From positions 1 through 60,132 of the forward strand of contig NZ_JAEUAV010000033.1 in NCBI RefSeq assembly GCF_019511605.1: a DNA stretch of 60,132 nt, read 5' to 3'. Numbering within the stretch: position 1 is the stretch's first letter; each line of letters begins with the position of its first letter. The notes under the pieces are model-generated. The model worked only from the letters and a program-made list of their open reading frames with translations, searched no databases and had not been told where the DNA came from. Positions 1 to 7,635 of this stretch are shown here, piece after piece. Source of the stretch: Paraburkholderia phenoliruptrix (lineage in GTDB: Bacteria; Pseudomonadota; Gammaproteobacteria; Burkholderiales; Burkholderiaceae). The position numbers and the translations under genes are program-made.

Positions 1-73
1 ACAGGACCGTGAAACGACTCCACGCCGATGATAGTGCGGATTACCCGTGTGAAAGTAGGTAATCGTCAGGCTC
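1..73 (+). rRNA. rrf: 5S ribosomal RNA, 3' part (cut by window edge)
   Basis: The first bases match the 3' half of a Burkholderia-type 5S rRNA, including the GGACCGTGAAACGACTCC region and the closing strand ending in GTCAGGCT. The 5' part and the rest of the rRNA operon lie left of the window. The exact last base is approximate. A strong hairpin follows, as expected at the end of an rRNA operon. Confidence 0.9.
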
Positions 74-84
74 CCCAGCAGTGA

Positions 85-117
85 CCGCAACCCCACCCCG
101 CAAAGGTGGGGTTGCGG
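85..117 (+). terminator. Hairpin terminator of the rRNA operon
   Basis: A 13-bp perfect stem (85-97 pairing with 105-117, GC-rich, 7-nt loop) follows the 5S gene by about a dozen bases. The T-run after it is weak (CGTTT). It is the natural end of the rRNA transcript. From here to 350 I see no gene. Confidence 0.75.
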
Positions 118-350
118 CGTTTACGCGAGAGAAAAACGCCCGCCGCACCGCACACCGTCCTCGCATCGCGAGAGACTCAGTTCGCGACTGCAAATCTTCG
201 ATGTGCCCGTGAAGCGCCGGCACCATCAGTGTGATTGGGTGCAACCTACTGGGCGGTCCGCTCATATCTCAAGATTTACAACGCAACCGCACCGTCGGAT
301 CGACTGTCTCAGCAACTGGAAGCGGCAAAACGGACCGCTTATCCGCGCCG

Positions 351-1274
351 TTAATCAGGGCGCATCTCGCCACGCCACGGAAACGCGGCTAACACCTCGC
401 GAATCCCCGTATCGAACGCCGTGCGTCGGCCAATGCCAAGCAGCTCCAGCCGTTCCGACGCAAGATGGCAATTGTGGGGGCGAGGCGTCGCATCAGTCGG
501 CGCATGTTGCGGGGTGAGCCGCGCGTCGAGGTTTAGCGCTTCGGCAAGGCGCATGGCTATCTCGTACTTGGTCATCGGTTCGTCGCCTGACCAATGCACG
601 ATGCCGCGAATCGCGTTACCCTCGACATGACGCTCGAGCATTTGCCGGATCACGAATGCAACGTCCGGCGTGAAGGTCGGATAGCGAATCGCCCACGCGT
701 CCATGTTAGCGGCTTTGCCTTGTACCGCAACGGACGCGGCGATCGCCGGCACGAGGCTGGTTACGGCAGATTCTGCCCAATCGACGATAGGTCCATACAG
801 CAGCGGCAAGCGCAGCACACAGCCGAAGTCGGTCGCGCCGGTCAACGCGCGCTCGCCTTCCAGCTTGCCGCGTCCATATGCATTGAGCGGCGCAGGCTCA
901 GCGTCCGGCCGATAGGGCGGCCGACTGCCGTCAAACACATAATCGGTGGAAATGGACAGCGTCCATGCCCCGCGCCGATGCGCCGCAGCTGCGATTGCAC
1001 GGACCGCATCCACATTCAGTGCGCGGGCCAATTCAGGGTGACGCTCGCACACATCCGGCCGACGTTCTGCAGCAGCAACCACGAGCGCATTAGGCGCTTC
1101 ACGTTCGACAAATTCCTCGACCGCCCGCGAGTCGCGCACATCGAGCGCAACAGTATTCGACGCAGGGCGAGTGAATGCTGTGCCCACGACCTGCCAGGCC
1201 GGCTGCTTGGTCAGTTCGTTCATAACAGCGCGACCAAGCAAACCTGAAGCTCCTATCACGGCGACCTTGAACAT
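351..1274 (-). CDS. Extended SDR / RmlD-like NAD(P)-dependent sugar-nucleotide reductase
   Basis: This 307-residue protein belongs to the RmlD-like extended short-chain dehydrogenase family (dTDP-4-dehydrorhamnose reductase and MAT2B-like proteins). The Rossmann glycine motif is at residues 8-14 (GASGLLG), the STDYVFDG motif at 109-116, and the YxxxK active-site pair is Tyr133/Lys137. It should bind NAD(P)H in the cytoplasm. The substrate is uncertain because no rhamnose or O-antigen genes are nearby. It lies 11 bp downstream of the HMA chaperone gene on the same strand, so the two are probably co-transcribed. The start is an ATG with a poor ribosome site, consistent with coupling to the upstream gene. 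Confidence 0.8.
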   Translation of the reverse strand: MFKVAVIGASGLLGRAVMNELTKQPAWQVVGTAFTRPASNTVALDVRDSRAVEEFVEREAPNALVVAAAERRPDVCERHPELARALNVDAVRAIAAAAHRRGAWTLSISTDYVFDGSRPPYRPDAEPAPLNAYGRGKLEGERALTGATDFGCVLRLPLLYGPIVDWAESAVTSLVPAIAASVAVQGKAANMDAWAIRYPTFTPDVAFVIRQMLERHVEGNAIRGIVHWSGDEPMTKYEIAMRLAEALNLDARLTPQHAPTDATPRPHNCHLASERLELLGIGRRTAFDTGIREVLAAFPWRGEMRPD

Positions 1275-1285
1275 GATCGCGTCGC

Positions 1286-1549
1286 CTAACGCGCCACGCT
1301 ACCGGAGGAGCCACCGCTGGCGGCGCCTGCATCGGCCGACGCGCGTCGCTGCACGTCCTTGACGGTATAGCCCGCGTCCTCAATGGCGGCCTTCAGTACG
1401 TCGACCGCTTGCGTTGACTCGACCGCGACGCGGCCCGCCTCGAGATCGACCTGAACATTGGCCGCTTCGTCATGCTCGCGGACGGCGTTCGTGACTGCTG
1501 CCACGCAATGCTGGCAGCTCATACCTTCAACGTGAAATTCAGTCTTCAT
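1286..1549 (-). CDS. copZ: HMA-domain copper chaperone (CopZ-like)
   Basis: This 87-residue cytoplasmic protein has one heavy-metal-associated domain. The metal-binding GMSCQHC motif places its two thiolates at Cys12 and Cys15 near the start. The family carries Cu(I) to P-type ATPases or regulators. The last 20 or so residues are a Ser/Ala/Gly-rich tail not found in minimal CopZ proteins. The gene is divergent from cueR, which supports copper rather than mercury or zinc. An AAAGG-like ribosome site lies about 10 nt before the ATG. No CopA ATPase is present in the window, so its partner is presumably elsewhere. Confidence 0.85.
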   Translation of the reverse strand: MKTEFHVEGMSCQHCVAAVTNAVREHDEAANVQVDLEAGRVAVESTQAVDVLKAAIEDAGYTVKDVQRRASADAGAASGGSSGSVAR

Positions 1550-1615
1550 CGGAATTGCCTTTGGAAATGACCGCTGCTGAGTTGAATTATGCCTGCAGGA
1601 GCGGAATTTAAGTGG

Positions 1616-1646
1616 CTGACCTTCCCATCATGGGAAGGTGTACGAT
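1616..1646 (+). promoter_or_regulatory. CueR-type MerR operator/promoter
   Basis: A perfect dyad, ACCTTCCC (1619-1626), 5 nt, GGGAAGGT (1632-1639), sits between a -35-like CTGACC (1616-1621) and a -10-like TACGAT (1641-1646). The spacer is exactly 19 bp, the long spacer typical of MerR-family promoters that are untwisted by the metal-bound regulator. The promoter elements read toward cueR. The opposite strand shows no convincing -10 at the matching place. Confidence 0.85.
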
Positions 1647-1670
1647 CGAGGCAGTCAGGAGAACATGGTT

Positions 1671-2111
1671 ATGAATATTGGTGAAGCGGCCCGCGCGTCG
1701 GGCGTCACGGCAAAGATGATTCGCTACTACGAAAGCGTGGGACTGCTCACGGCGAAAGGCCGCACGAGCGCCGGCTATCGAGTTTACGGCCCGCAAGAAG
1801 TCCATTCATTGCGGTTTATCCGTCAGGCGCGCCGACTTGGTTTTCTCGTGGAAGATATCAGGCGGTTGTTGGCGCTGTGGCATGACCGCACGCGCGCGAG
1901 CGGGGAAGTGAAGGCGATCGCGCTGGATCATGTGGCAGACCTCGATCGGCGCATCGCCGAACTCACGGAAATGCGAGACATATTGGCGCACCTCGCTGCC
2001 CATTGTCACGGCGATGATCGCCCGGAGTGCCCGATCATCGAACGACTCGCCGACGCTGAATTGCTGACCGGGGGCGAAGGCAGCAGTTGCCATAGACCGT
2101 CGTCGTCGTGA
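1671..2111 (+). CDS. cueR: CueR, copper-responsive MerR-family activator
   Basis: This 146-residue regulator has an N-terminal winged helix-turn-helix (NIGEAARASGVTAKMIRYYE), a dimerisation helix and a C-terminal metal loop. With the start at 1671, the loop cysteines fall at Cys112 and Cys120 and Ser77 is present. As I recall, these are the numbers of E. coli CueR, whose Cys pair binds Cu(I). The ATG at 1671 is preferred because AGGAG at 1657-1661 is 9 nt upstream; the ATG at 1665 is too close. The protein should sense cytoplasmic Cu(I) and activate 19-bp-spacer promoters, including the one directly in front of it. A C-terminal extension of about 15 residues contains one more Cys (Cys140). 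Confidence 0.93.
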   Translation: MNIGEAARASGVTAKMIRYYESVGLLTAKGRTSAGYRVYGPQEVHSLRFIRQARRLGFLVEDIRRLLALWHDRTRASGEVKAIALDHVADLDRRIAELTEMRDILAHLAAHCHGDDRPECPIIERLADAELLTGGEGSSCHRPSSS

Positions 2112-2396
2112 ATTGCAATGCACCGCTTGGAACGTTCTGCTGCAGCCGTCGCGATGCACCTGAATTGTGCGACACGCGGAGCGCGGGCAAAAATCGAACG
2201 GTCGTGAGCTGTCAACGCCAATAAAATCAATTCCTTATACGCACCATCTGTGTGCGTCATTCCAAACAGGAATGCACATCATGCGAGCATTTCACTGGCG
2301 CGGTTGCACCATCGGCCTATAATTCGGGTTAACCCTTTTACGGGAAATCCCTGATGCTAGGTCCACCGGGGATTCATTTGATCCTTGGAGAACGTC

Positions 2397-2543
2397 ATGT
2401 TTGCATACATCCTTGAAAAGCTGAGCACGTGGTTTGAAACTGCCGAGCGCGACCGCCGTGAAGCCTACTTGGCTTCGTCGTCGGACATCGTGCAGTTGGA
2501 ACAGCGTATCCGCTCGCTCGAAACCAACGGCTATTCGCTGTAA
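2397..2543 (+). CDS. DUF3563 microprotein
   Basis: This 48-residue protein starts MFAYILEKLSTWF and ends in a helical segment with an acidic/basic pattern. It matches my memory of the DUF3563 family, small proteins frequent in Burkholderiales and of unknown function. GGAG at 2386-2389 precedes the ATG by 7 nt. A perfect TATAAT at 2318-2323 could be its -10, although no good -35 is visible. A strong terminator follows, so it is a single-gene transcript. The preceding 285 bp (2112-2396) contain nothing else I can identify. Confidence 0.8.
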   Translation: MFAYILEKLSTWFETAERDRREAYLASSSDIVQLEQRIRSLETNGYSL

Positions 2544-2608
2544 GTTTCAACAGCGGGGCAGGCCTCGTGGCCGGTGCGCTCCCGTCGCTGTGATTAGTTG
2601 TTCATTGT

Positions 2609-2632
2609 AAAGCCCCGTAATTGCGGGGCTTT
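2609..2632 (+). terminator. Rho-independent terminator after the DUF3563 gene
   Basis: The stem AAAGCCCCG (2609-2617) pairs with CGGGGCTTT (2624-2632) around a 6-nt loop and ends in TTTG. It lies 65 bp after the stop codon. Because the arms carry A and T runs, it could work in both directions. Confidence 0.85.
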
Positions 2633-2772
2633 GTCGCATCTGGACGCCCCTTATTCGCAGTTGGGCGCCCAGACACTGGAGTTGGCGAAGATCGACTAGC
2701 TTCCGGACGTATGTCGCGGTAATGTAAGGCGTTGTCCGCGCAACGCGGCTTTTCGACTTAACCGGTCCGCTC

Positions 2773-3117
2773 ATGTCTCCAATTCGCACGTTCAAACGCT
2801 CGGCGGCCGTCGTTGCCCTTTCTTTGCTCGCGACCTGCGCCACGTCGAGCGTTTTCGCCGCGTCGAGCAATACGCGCAAACCCGTCATTCTCGACACTCA
2901 GAGCGGCATCAGCGACGGCCAGAGCGGCACTGTGCTGCAGACCGCGCCGCTCTCCCGCCAGCCCATCGTCGAAGCGCAACCGATTGCGACACCTGCCGAA
3001 CTCGCGCCGAATTCATCGGTGCCGATCGTTGTCGCGCCTTATATCGAACTGCCTGGCGGCGGCGCCACGCTCCCGCAACAGCCGCAGCCAGGCCATGCGC
3101 CGCACTACCGGCAATAG
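2773..3117 (+). CDS. Small exported protein of unknown function
   Basis: This 114-residue protein has a clear Sec signal peptide: a basic start (SPIRTFKR), a hydrophobic stretch and a probable cleavage after the Ala-rich SSVFAA around residue 30. The mature part is short, rich in Pro, Gln, Ser and Gly, and shows no domain I recognise. It is probably a disordered periplasmic or surface protein. It stands alone between a terminator and a substrate-binding-protein gene, with 224 bp to the latter. Composition matches its neighbours, which argues for a real gene rather than a chance frame. Confidence 0.6.
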   Translation: MSPIRTFKRSAAVVALSLLATCATSSVFAASSNTRKPVILDTQSGISDGQSGTVLQTAPLSRQPIVEAQPIATPAELAPNSSVPIVVAPYIELPGGGATLPQQPQPGHAPHYRQ

Positions 3118-3341
3118 CGTGCCTCAACGACCGCTATCTACAGGCCAACGCCAACGTCCATAAGCACGCTGGAGCACCCGGCCTCCCATGCCCGTTGCGC
3201 TTTCCGACGATTCGGGTTTGGGCGCATGGCGCGCGCCCGGTCGAAAGACGACAATCGTCCAGCGGTTTGTCGCGCCCAAAGCGGCGCCTAGGTGGCCGGC
3301 TCGGCCATCGCACGGAACGAAAACACAACAAGGAGACGTCA

Positions 3342-4382
3342 ATGTTCTCTCACTGGATGCGGCGTGCTGCCGGCGTCTTCGCCGTGCTTTTCGCCGCTGC
3401 CGTGCCGCACGGCGTAGCGTTCGCCAAGGACACACCTGAAAAGCCGGCGTTGACCCTGGCCGTCGGCGGTTTGCCTGGGCTTTACTATTTGCCCGTGCTG
3501 GCGGCGCAACAGTTGGGCTATTTCAAGGACGAAGGTCTCGAAGTCACGCTAGAAGATTTCGCAGGGGGTTCAAAGGCGCTGGAGGCGGTGGTAGGGGGCA
3601 GCGCGGATGTCGGCGCCGGTGCGTTCGAGCATACGCTGTTCATGCAGGCCAAGGGCCAGCGATATCGGGCATTTGCGTTGATGGGCCGAGCGCCGCAGAT
3701 CGCGGTTGCAGTATTGACGTCGAAAGCCGACAAGATCAGAACGCTCGCGGATTTCAAGGGGGCGAAAGTGGGCGTGAGCGCGCCGGGTTCTTCAACGGAT
3801 CTGGTTCTTACGGTCGCATTGCGCAAGGCGGGCGTGCAGAGAAGCGATATCGCCGCGATTGGCGTGGGCAGCGGCGCCACGGTACTGGCGGCGGTCGGCA
3901 ACGGCCAGATCGACGCACTCTCCAACGTGGACCCTATGATGACCAAGCTCACGCGCAGTGGTGCGATCAAGGTGCTGGTGGATACGCGCACGGTGAAGGG
4001 CACGCAGGAGGTGTTCGGCGGAACGATGCCGGCCGCCACGCTGTACGCTCCGGAGAGCTTCATCCAGAAATATCCGAAGACGACGCAGGCGCTCGCCAAT
4101 GCAATCGTGCGTGCAGATCATTGGTTGCAGACCGCGAGCGATGCGGACTTGCTGAAGATGGTACCGCCGGCGTACCTGCTCAACGATTCCGCGTTGTACG
4201 TGGAGGCTTTCCACAACGTACGCGACGCCTACTCTCCGGACGGCCTGATGCCCGCCGACGGACCGGCGACTTCACTGCGTGCGCTGGCGTCGTTTGATAA
4301 TCGGCTCGACCCAAAGAAGATCGACCTGAACGCAACCTACACCAACGACTTCGCCCGCAAGGCCGCGGCACAACTCAAGTAA
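3342..4382 (+). CDS. ABC transporter periplasmic substrate-binding protein, SsuA/TauA/ThiY (NMT1-like) type
   Basis: This 346-residue protein has a signal peptide (probable cleavage after Ala28, AFA/KD). The mature domain has the fold signature of the nitrate/sulfonate/taurine/thiamine-precursor binding family: an LAVGGLPGLYYLPVLAAQQLGYFKDEGLEV start and the GGSKALEAVVGGSADVG turn. It should capture a small organic ligand in the periplasm. The start at 3342 is chosen because AAGGAG lies at 3330-3335 and the signal peptide begins there; the frame remains open further upstream. No permease or ATPase gene is adjacent, so it is an orphan binding protein, and the ligand cannot be read from sequence. 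Confidence 0.85.
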   Translation: MFSHWMRRAAGVFAVLFAAAVPHGVAFAKDTPEKPALTLAVGGLPGLYYLPVLAAQQLGYFKDEGLEVTLEDFAGGSKALEAVVGGSADVGAGAFEHTLFMQAKGQRYRAFALMGRAPQIAVAVLTSKADKIRTLADFKGAKVGVSAPGSSTDLVLTVALRKAGVQRSDIAAIGVGSGATVLAAVGNGQIDALSNVDPMMTKLTRSGAIKVLVDTRTVKGTQEVFGGTMPAATLYAPESFIQKYPKTTQALANAIVRADHWLQTASDADLLKMVPPAYLLNDSALYVEAFHNVRDAYSPDGLMPADGPATSLRALASFDNRLDPKKIDLNATYTNDFARKAAAQLK

Positions 4383-4395
4383 CAGCGCGATGAGA

Positions 4396-4422
4396 GCGCG
4401 CCTCTACCGGCGCGCGTCTTTT
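4396..4422. terminator. Terminator between convergent genes
   Basis: The stem GCGCGCC (4396-4402) pairs with GGCGCGC (4409-4415) over a 6-nt loop and is followed by GTCTTTT. It lies 14 bp past the binding-protein stop and 9 bp before the 3' end of rlmJ, so it mainly serves the + strand gene. Confidence 0.7.
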
Positions 4423-4430
4423 GCGCGATT

Positions 4431-5276
4431 TCAATCGCCGCGGTATTCCACCTTGAACTGCGCGGCTCTGTCCTCGCCGAGCGCTTTTACGATCCACGGC
4501 ATCTGCTCTTTGAGCATTTTGGGCAGCGTGTACGGCGGATTAAGAATGAACATGCCGCTGCCAAATAGACCAAAACCGTCCGCCGGCGGATTGCTGACGG
4601 TCAGGCTGACATGCAGCCAATTGCGCTCTTGCAGCTTTTTCAACTGCTCGGGAAAGCGTTGCGATTCCGGGCGCTTCACCTGCGGATACCAGACCGCGTA
4701 GGTGCCGGTTGGGAAACGTTTCAGACTTTCTTCGACGCAACGAAGCGTGCGTGCATAGTCGCGCTTGTCCTCGTATGACGGATCGAGCAAAACCAGTGCG
4801 CGGCGCGGCGCGGGCGGGAGCAAGGCGAGAATGCCGTCGAAGCCGTCACCCGCGTACAGCATTGCGCGACGGCCTGCATCGCGGAAATTGTGCCGGAGCA
4901 CGTCGATTTCCGTGCTGTGCAGCTCGAACAGACGCATCCGGTCCTGCTCGCGCATTTGTCGCCAGGCGATATACGGCGAACCGGGGTAGAAGCGTAACTG
5001 GCCGTCGGGATTCAGTGCAGCGACTTCGTCGACATATTCGGCGAACAGCGGCGGCAGGTCGTTGCGTTCCCACAGCCTGGCGATGCCGGTCTGGAATTCG
5101 CCGGTCTTTACCGCGTAGCCTTCCTGCAGCGAGTAGACACCTGCACCGGCGTGCGTGTCGATATACCAGTAGGCTTTGTCCTTCTGACCGAGGTAGCGCA
5201 GTAGCTGCAACACGACCGCGTGTTTGAGAACGTCGGCGTGATTGCCTGCATGAAAGGCGTGGCGATAGCTGAGCAT
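4431..5276 (-). CDS. rlmJ: RlmJ, 23S rRNA (adenine-2030-N6)-methyltransferase
   Basis: This 281-residue protein starts MLSYRHAFHAGNHADVLKH, the hallmark N-terminus of RlmJ/YhiR, and has the family's length (about 280). It methylates A2030 of 23S rRNA using S-adenosylmethionine. The SAM-binding segment is YIDTHAGAGVY near residue 40, and the catalytic DPPY-type motif reads DPSYE. The Pro-to-Ser change is within a motif that tolerates variation. The start at 5276 is set by homology; the reading frame stays open about 270 bp further upstream, but that part looks non-coding. It is convergent with the binding-protein gene. Confidence 0.93.
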   Translation of the reverse strand: MLSYRHAFHAGNHADVLKHAVVLQLLRYLGQKDKAYWYIDTHAGAGVYSLQEGYAVKTGEFQTGIARLWERNDLPPLFAEYVDEVAALNPDGQLRFYPGSPYIAWRQMREQDRMRLFELHSTEIDVLRHNFRDAGRRAMLYAGDGFDGILALLPPAPRRALVLLDPSYEDKRDYARTLRCVEESLKRFPTGTYAVWYPQVKRPESQRFPEQLKKLQERNWLHVSLTVSNPPADGFGLFGSGMFILNPPYTLPKMLKEQMPWIVKALGEDRAAQFKVEYRGD

Positions 5277-5420
5277 ATGAGGAGACGCTGAAAGAGGGCG
5301 TGCTGTTGCTGGCTGGAACGGGCGATGCGCAGGTAACTGGGCGCGCAGCGCGGCAAAGACAGTCGCTATACAGCGCGGTCGCGTATTGTACGCGACGTAA
5401 CGCAACATAACGCGACGCGC

Positions 5421-5460
5421 CCAGCTGCGTCCAGCCGCGTCGAGCCGCGTCGAGCCGCGC
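5421..5460. repeat. Short tandem repeat, 10-bp period
   Basis: Four consecutive 10-bp units (CCAGCTGCGT, CCAGCCGCGT, CGAGCCGCGT, CGAGCCGCGC) lie in the 336-bp gap (5277-5612) between rlmJ and the aldo/keto reductase gene. The rest of this gap shows related GC-rich words but no gene. Confidence 0.7.
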
Positions 5461-5612
5461 CGGGCCCACCGAATCGACCCGCAAGCCGAGTCCGGCAGGG
5501 TGCGGGCCCGAGCCGAAACTATCAAGCGCCCCGGCGTCACCTCCACACCAGTTGGCGCGCGCCCCTGGCAGCACGATTCTCCCTCGGCCGCAACCAGTTC
5601 CCCGAAGCGGCG

Positions 5613-6584
5613 TCAGTCGTGCGCGTCGCCAATAATGCCTTCGATACGCTCCTTGAGCTCCGGCGTGATCTTATCGGCGACATCGGCGGACTTCATGTTC
5701 TCGGCGATCTGCTCGACGCGCGATGCGCCCGTAATCACCGTGCTGACATGCGGGTTCTTCAGAATCCAGGCGATGGCGAGCTGACCCACCGTGCAGCCCA
5801 GTTCGTCCGCCACCTCGCCGAGCTTGCCGACCACATTGTTCTTGCCGACGTCGGTTACCTGTTTGCGCAACCAGTCATAACCCTGCAACTGCGCGCGGCT
5901 GTCCGCTGGTACGCCATTGCGGTATTTGCCGGTCAAAAGGCCGGACGCCAGCGGACTCCAGGTAGTCAGGCCAAGACCGATGTCGTCGTAAAGACGCTTG
6001 TATTCCTGCTCCACGCGCTTGCGATGAAACAGGTTGTACTGCGGCTGCTCCATCACGGGTTTGTGCAGATGGTGACGCTCGGCAATCTCATAAGCGGCGC
6101 GAATTTCGTCAGCGCTCCATTCGGACGTGCCCCAGTACAACGCCTTGCCGCGCGTGATCATGTCGCTCATTGCCCATACCGTTTCCTCGACAGGCGTGTT
6201 CGGGTCGGGACGATGACAGAACACCAGATCGACATAATCGAGCTGCAGACGTTTGAGCGACGAATCGATGGCGTTCAGCAGATACTTGCGGTTCAGTGTG
6301 TGATACTGATTTGGCGCTTCCTCGAGTCCCCAGAAAAACTTGGTGGACACCACGTAGCTCACGCGCGGCCACGCCAGTTCCTTGAGCGCCTGGCCCATGA
6401 TTTCTTCAGATTTGCCGCCAGCGTAGACCTCGGCGTTGTCGAAGAAGTTGACACCCGCGTCGCGCGCGGCCGCGAGCGATTCACGCGCCGCGCGATGGTC
6501 GACCTGATTGCCGTACGTGACCCACGAGCCGATGGACAGTTCGCTGACTTGCAGGCCCGAGCGGCCTAGACGCCGATAATTCAT
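5613..6584 (-). CDS. Aldo/keto reductase, potassium-channel beta-subunit-like (AKR6 type)
   Basis: This 323-residue protein starts MNYRRLGRSGLQVSELSIG, typical of the AKR6/YghZ-like group. The tetrad motifs are visible: Asp and Tyr in FFDNAEVYAGGKSE, Lys in STKFFWG and His in VFCHRPDP. It should reduce aldehydes or ketones with NADPH in the cytoplasm. The start at 6584 is supported by an AGGAGAA ribosome site 5-6 nt upstream; the frame is open further but without a better site. It is divergent from bdhA. The natural substrate is not evident from sequence or neighbours. Confidence 0.88.
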   Translation of the reverse strand: MNYRRLGRSGLQVSELSIGSWVTYGNQVDHRAARESLAAARDAGVNFFDNAEVYAGGKSEEIMGQALKELAWPRVSYVVSTKFFWGLEEAPNQYHTLNRKYLLNAIDSSLKRLQLDYVDLVFCHRPDPNTPVEETVWAMSDMITRGKALYWGTSEWSADEIRAAYEIAERHHLHKPVMEQPQYNLFHRKRVEQEYKRLYDDIGLGLTTWSPLASGLLTGKYRNGVPADSRAQLQGYDWLRKQVTDVGKNNVVGKLGEVADELGCTVGQLAIAWILKNPHVSTVITGASRVEQIAENMKSADVADKITPELKERIEGIIGDAHD

Positions 6585-6827
6585 GCAATTCTCCTGATAG
6601 TGAAGCGACTGGAATCCTGCCAGAACACCCAGTGTAAATAGATCAGGCCCGGCGTGCTTTTTAACGGCCCCCGGCACACGGTTCATGCACAATAGCAGCA
6701 TTGGCCGCAGTGCAACATTCGGCCGAACGGTATAGGACGCAGCCTATGCACGCCTATGCCATTCGGCTGACTTCCCGCTGCGCGCGGCTCGTGGTCTCAT
6801 TGCTCATCAACTGCATGGAGGTTCTGG

Positions 6828-7625
6828 ATGTCGTCACTGAACACAAATCTGAATGGCAAGGTCGCGGTGGTCACCGGCGCCGCGAGCGGCATCGGCAAGC
6901 AGATTGCGTTGACCCTCTCGGCCGCCGGAGCGGCTGTGGCCATCGCCGACCTGAACCAGGAGGGCGCCAACGCCGTGGCCGAAGAAATCACGAAGGGCGG
7001 CGGCAAGGCGATCGGCATCGCCATGGACGTCACCAATGAAGACGCAGTCAATCAGGGCATAGACAAGGTCGCGGCAGAGCTGGGGTCGGTCGACATTCTC
7101 ATTTCCAACGCGGGCATCCAGATTGTCAACCCGATCGAGAACTACTCGTTTGCCGACTGGAAGAAGATGCAGGCGATTCACGTGGACGGCGCTTTCCTGA
7201 CCACCAAGGCAGCGCTCAAGCACATGTACAAGGACGATCGCGGCGGTATCGTCATCTACATGGGCTCGGTTCACTCGCACGAGGCTTCGCCGCTCAAGTC
7301 CGCTTACGTGACAGCCAAGCATGCGCTGCTCGGGCTTGCGCGCGTGCTCGCGAAAGAAGGCGCGAAGCACAACGTGCGCTCGCATGTCGTGTGTCCCGGC
7401 TTCGTGCGTACTCCGCTGGTCGACAAGCAGATCCCGGAGCAGGCGAAGGAGCTCAATATCAGCGAAGAAGAAGTCGTCAAGCGGGTCATGCTGGGCGGCA
7501 CCGTCGACGGCATCTTCACCACGGTGGAAGACGTCGCGCAAACCGTGCTGTTCCTGTCCACTTTCCCCACTGCGGCGCTCACCGGCCAGTCCTTCATTGT
7601 GAGCCACGGCTGGTACATGCAATAA
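6828..7625 (+). CDS. bdhA: D-3-hydroxybutyrate dehydrogenase
   Basis: This 265-residue classical short-chain dehydrogenase oxidises D-3-hydroxybutyrate to acetoacetate with NAD+, the step after polyhydroxybutyrate breakdown. The cofactor motif TGAASGIG is at 16-23, the NAG motif at 94-96, and the catalytic Ser147, Tyr160 and Lys164 are all present. The segment CPGFVRTPLVDKQI and the ending in GWYMQ are typical of PHB-cycle dehydrogenases. GGAGG at 6817-6821 precedes the ATG. The gene is followed after 10 bp by a patatin on the same strand, so the two form an operon probably concerned with PHB or lipid mobilisation. Confidence 0.92.
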   Translation: MSSLNTNLNGKVAVVTGAASGIGKQIALTLSAAGAAVAIADLNQEGANAVAEEITKGGGKAIGIAMDVTNEDAVNQGIDKVAAELGSVDILISNAGIQIVNPIENYSFADWKKMQAIHVDGAFLTTKAALKHMYKDDRGGIVIYMGSVHSHEASPLKSAYVTAKHALLGLARVLAKEGAKHNVRSHVVCPGFVRTPLVDKQIPEQAKELNISEEEVVKRVMLGGTVDGIFTTVEDVAQTVLFLSTFPTAALTGQSFIVSHGWYMQ

Positions 7626-7635
7626 GGAGGCGCGC

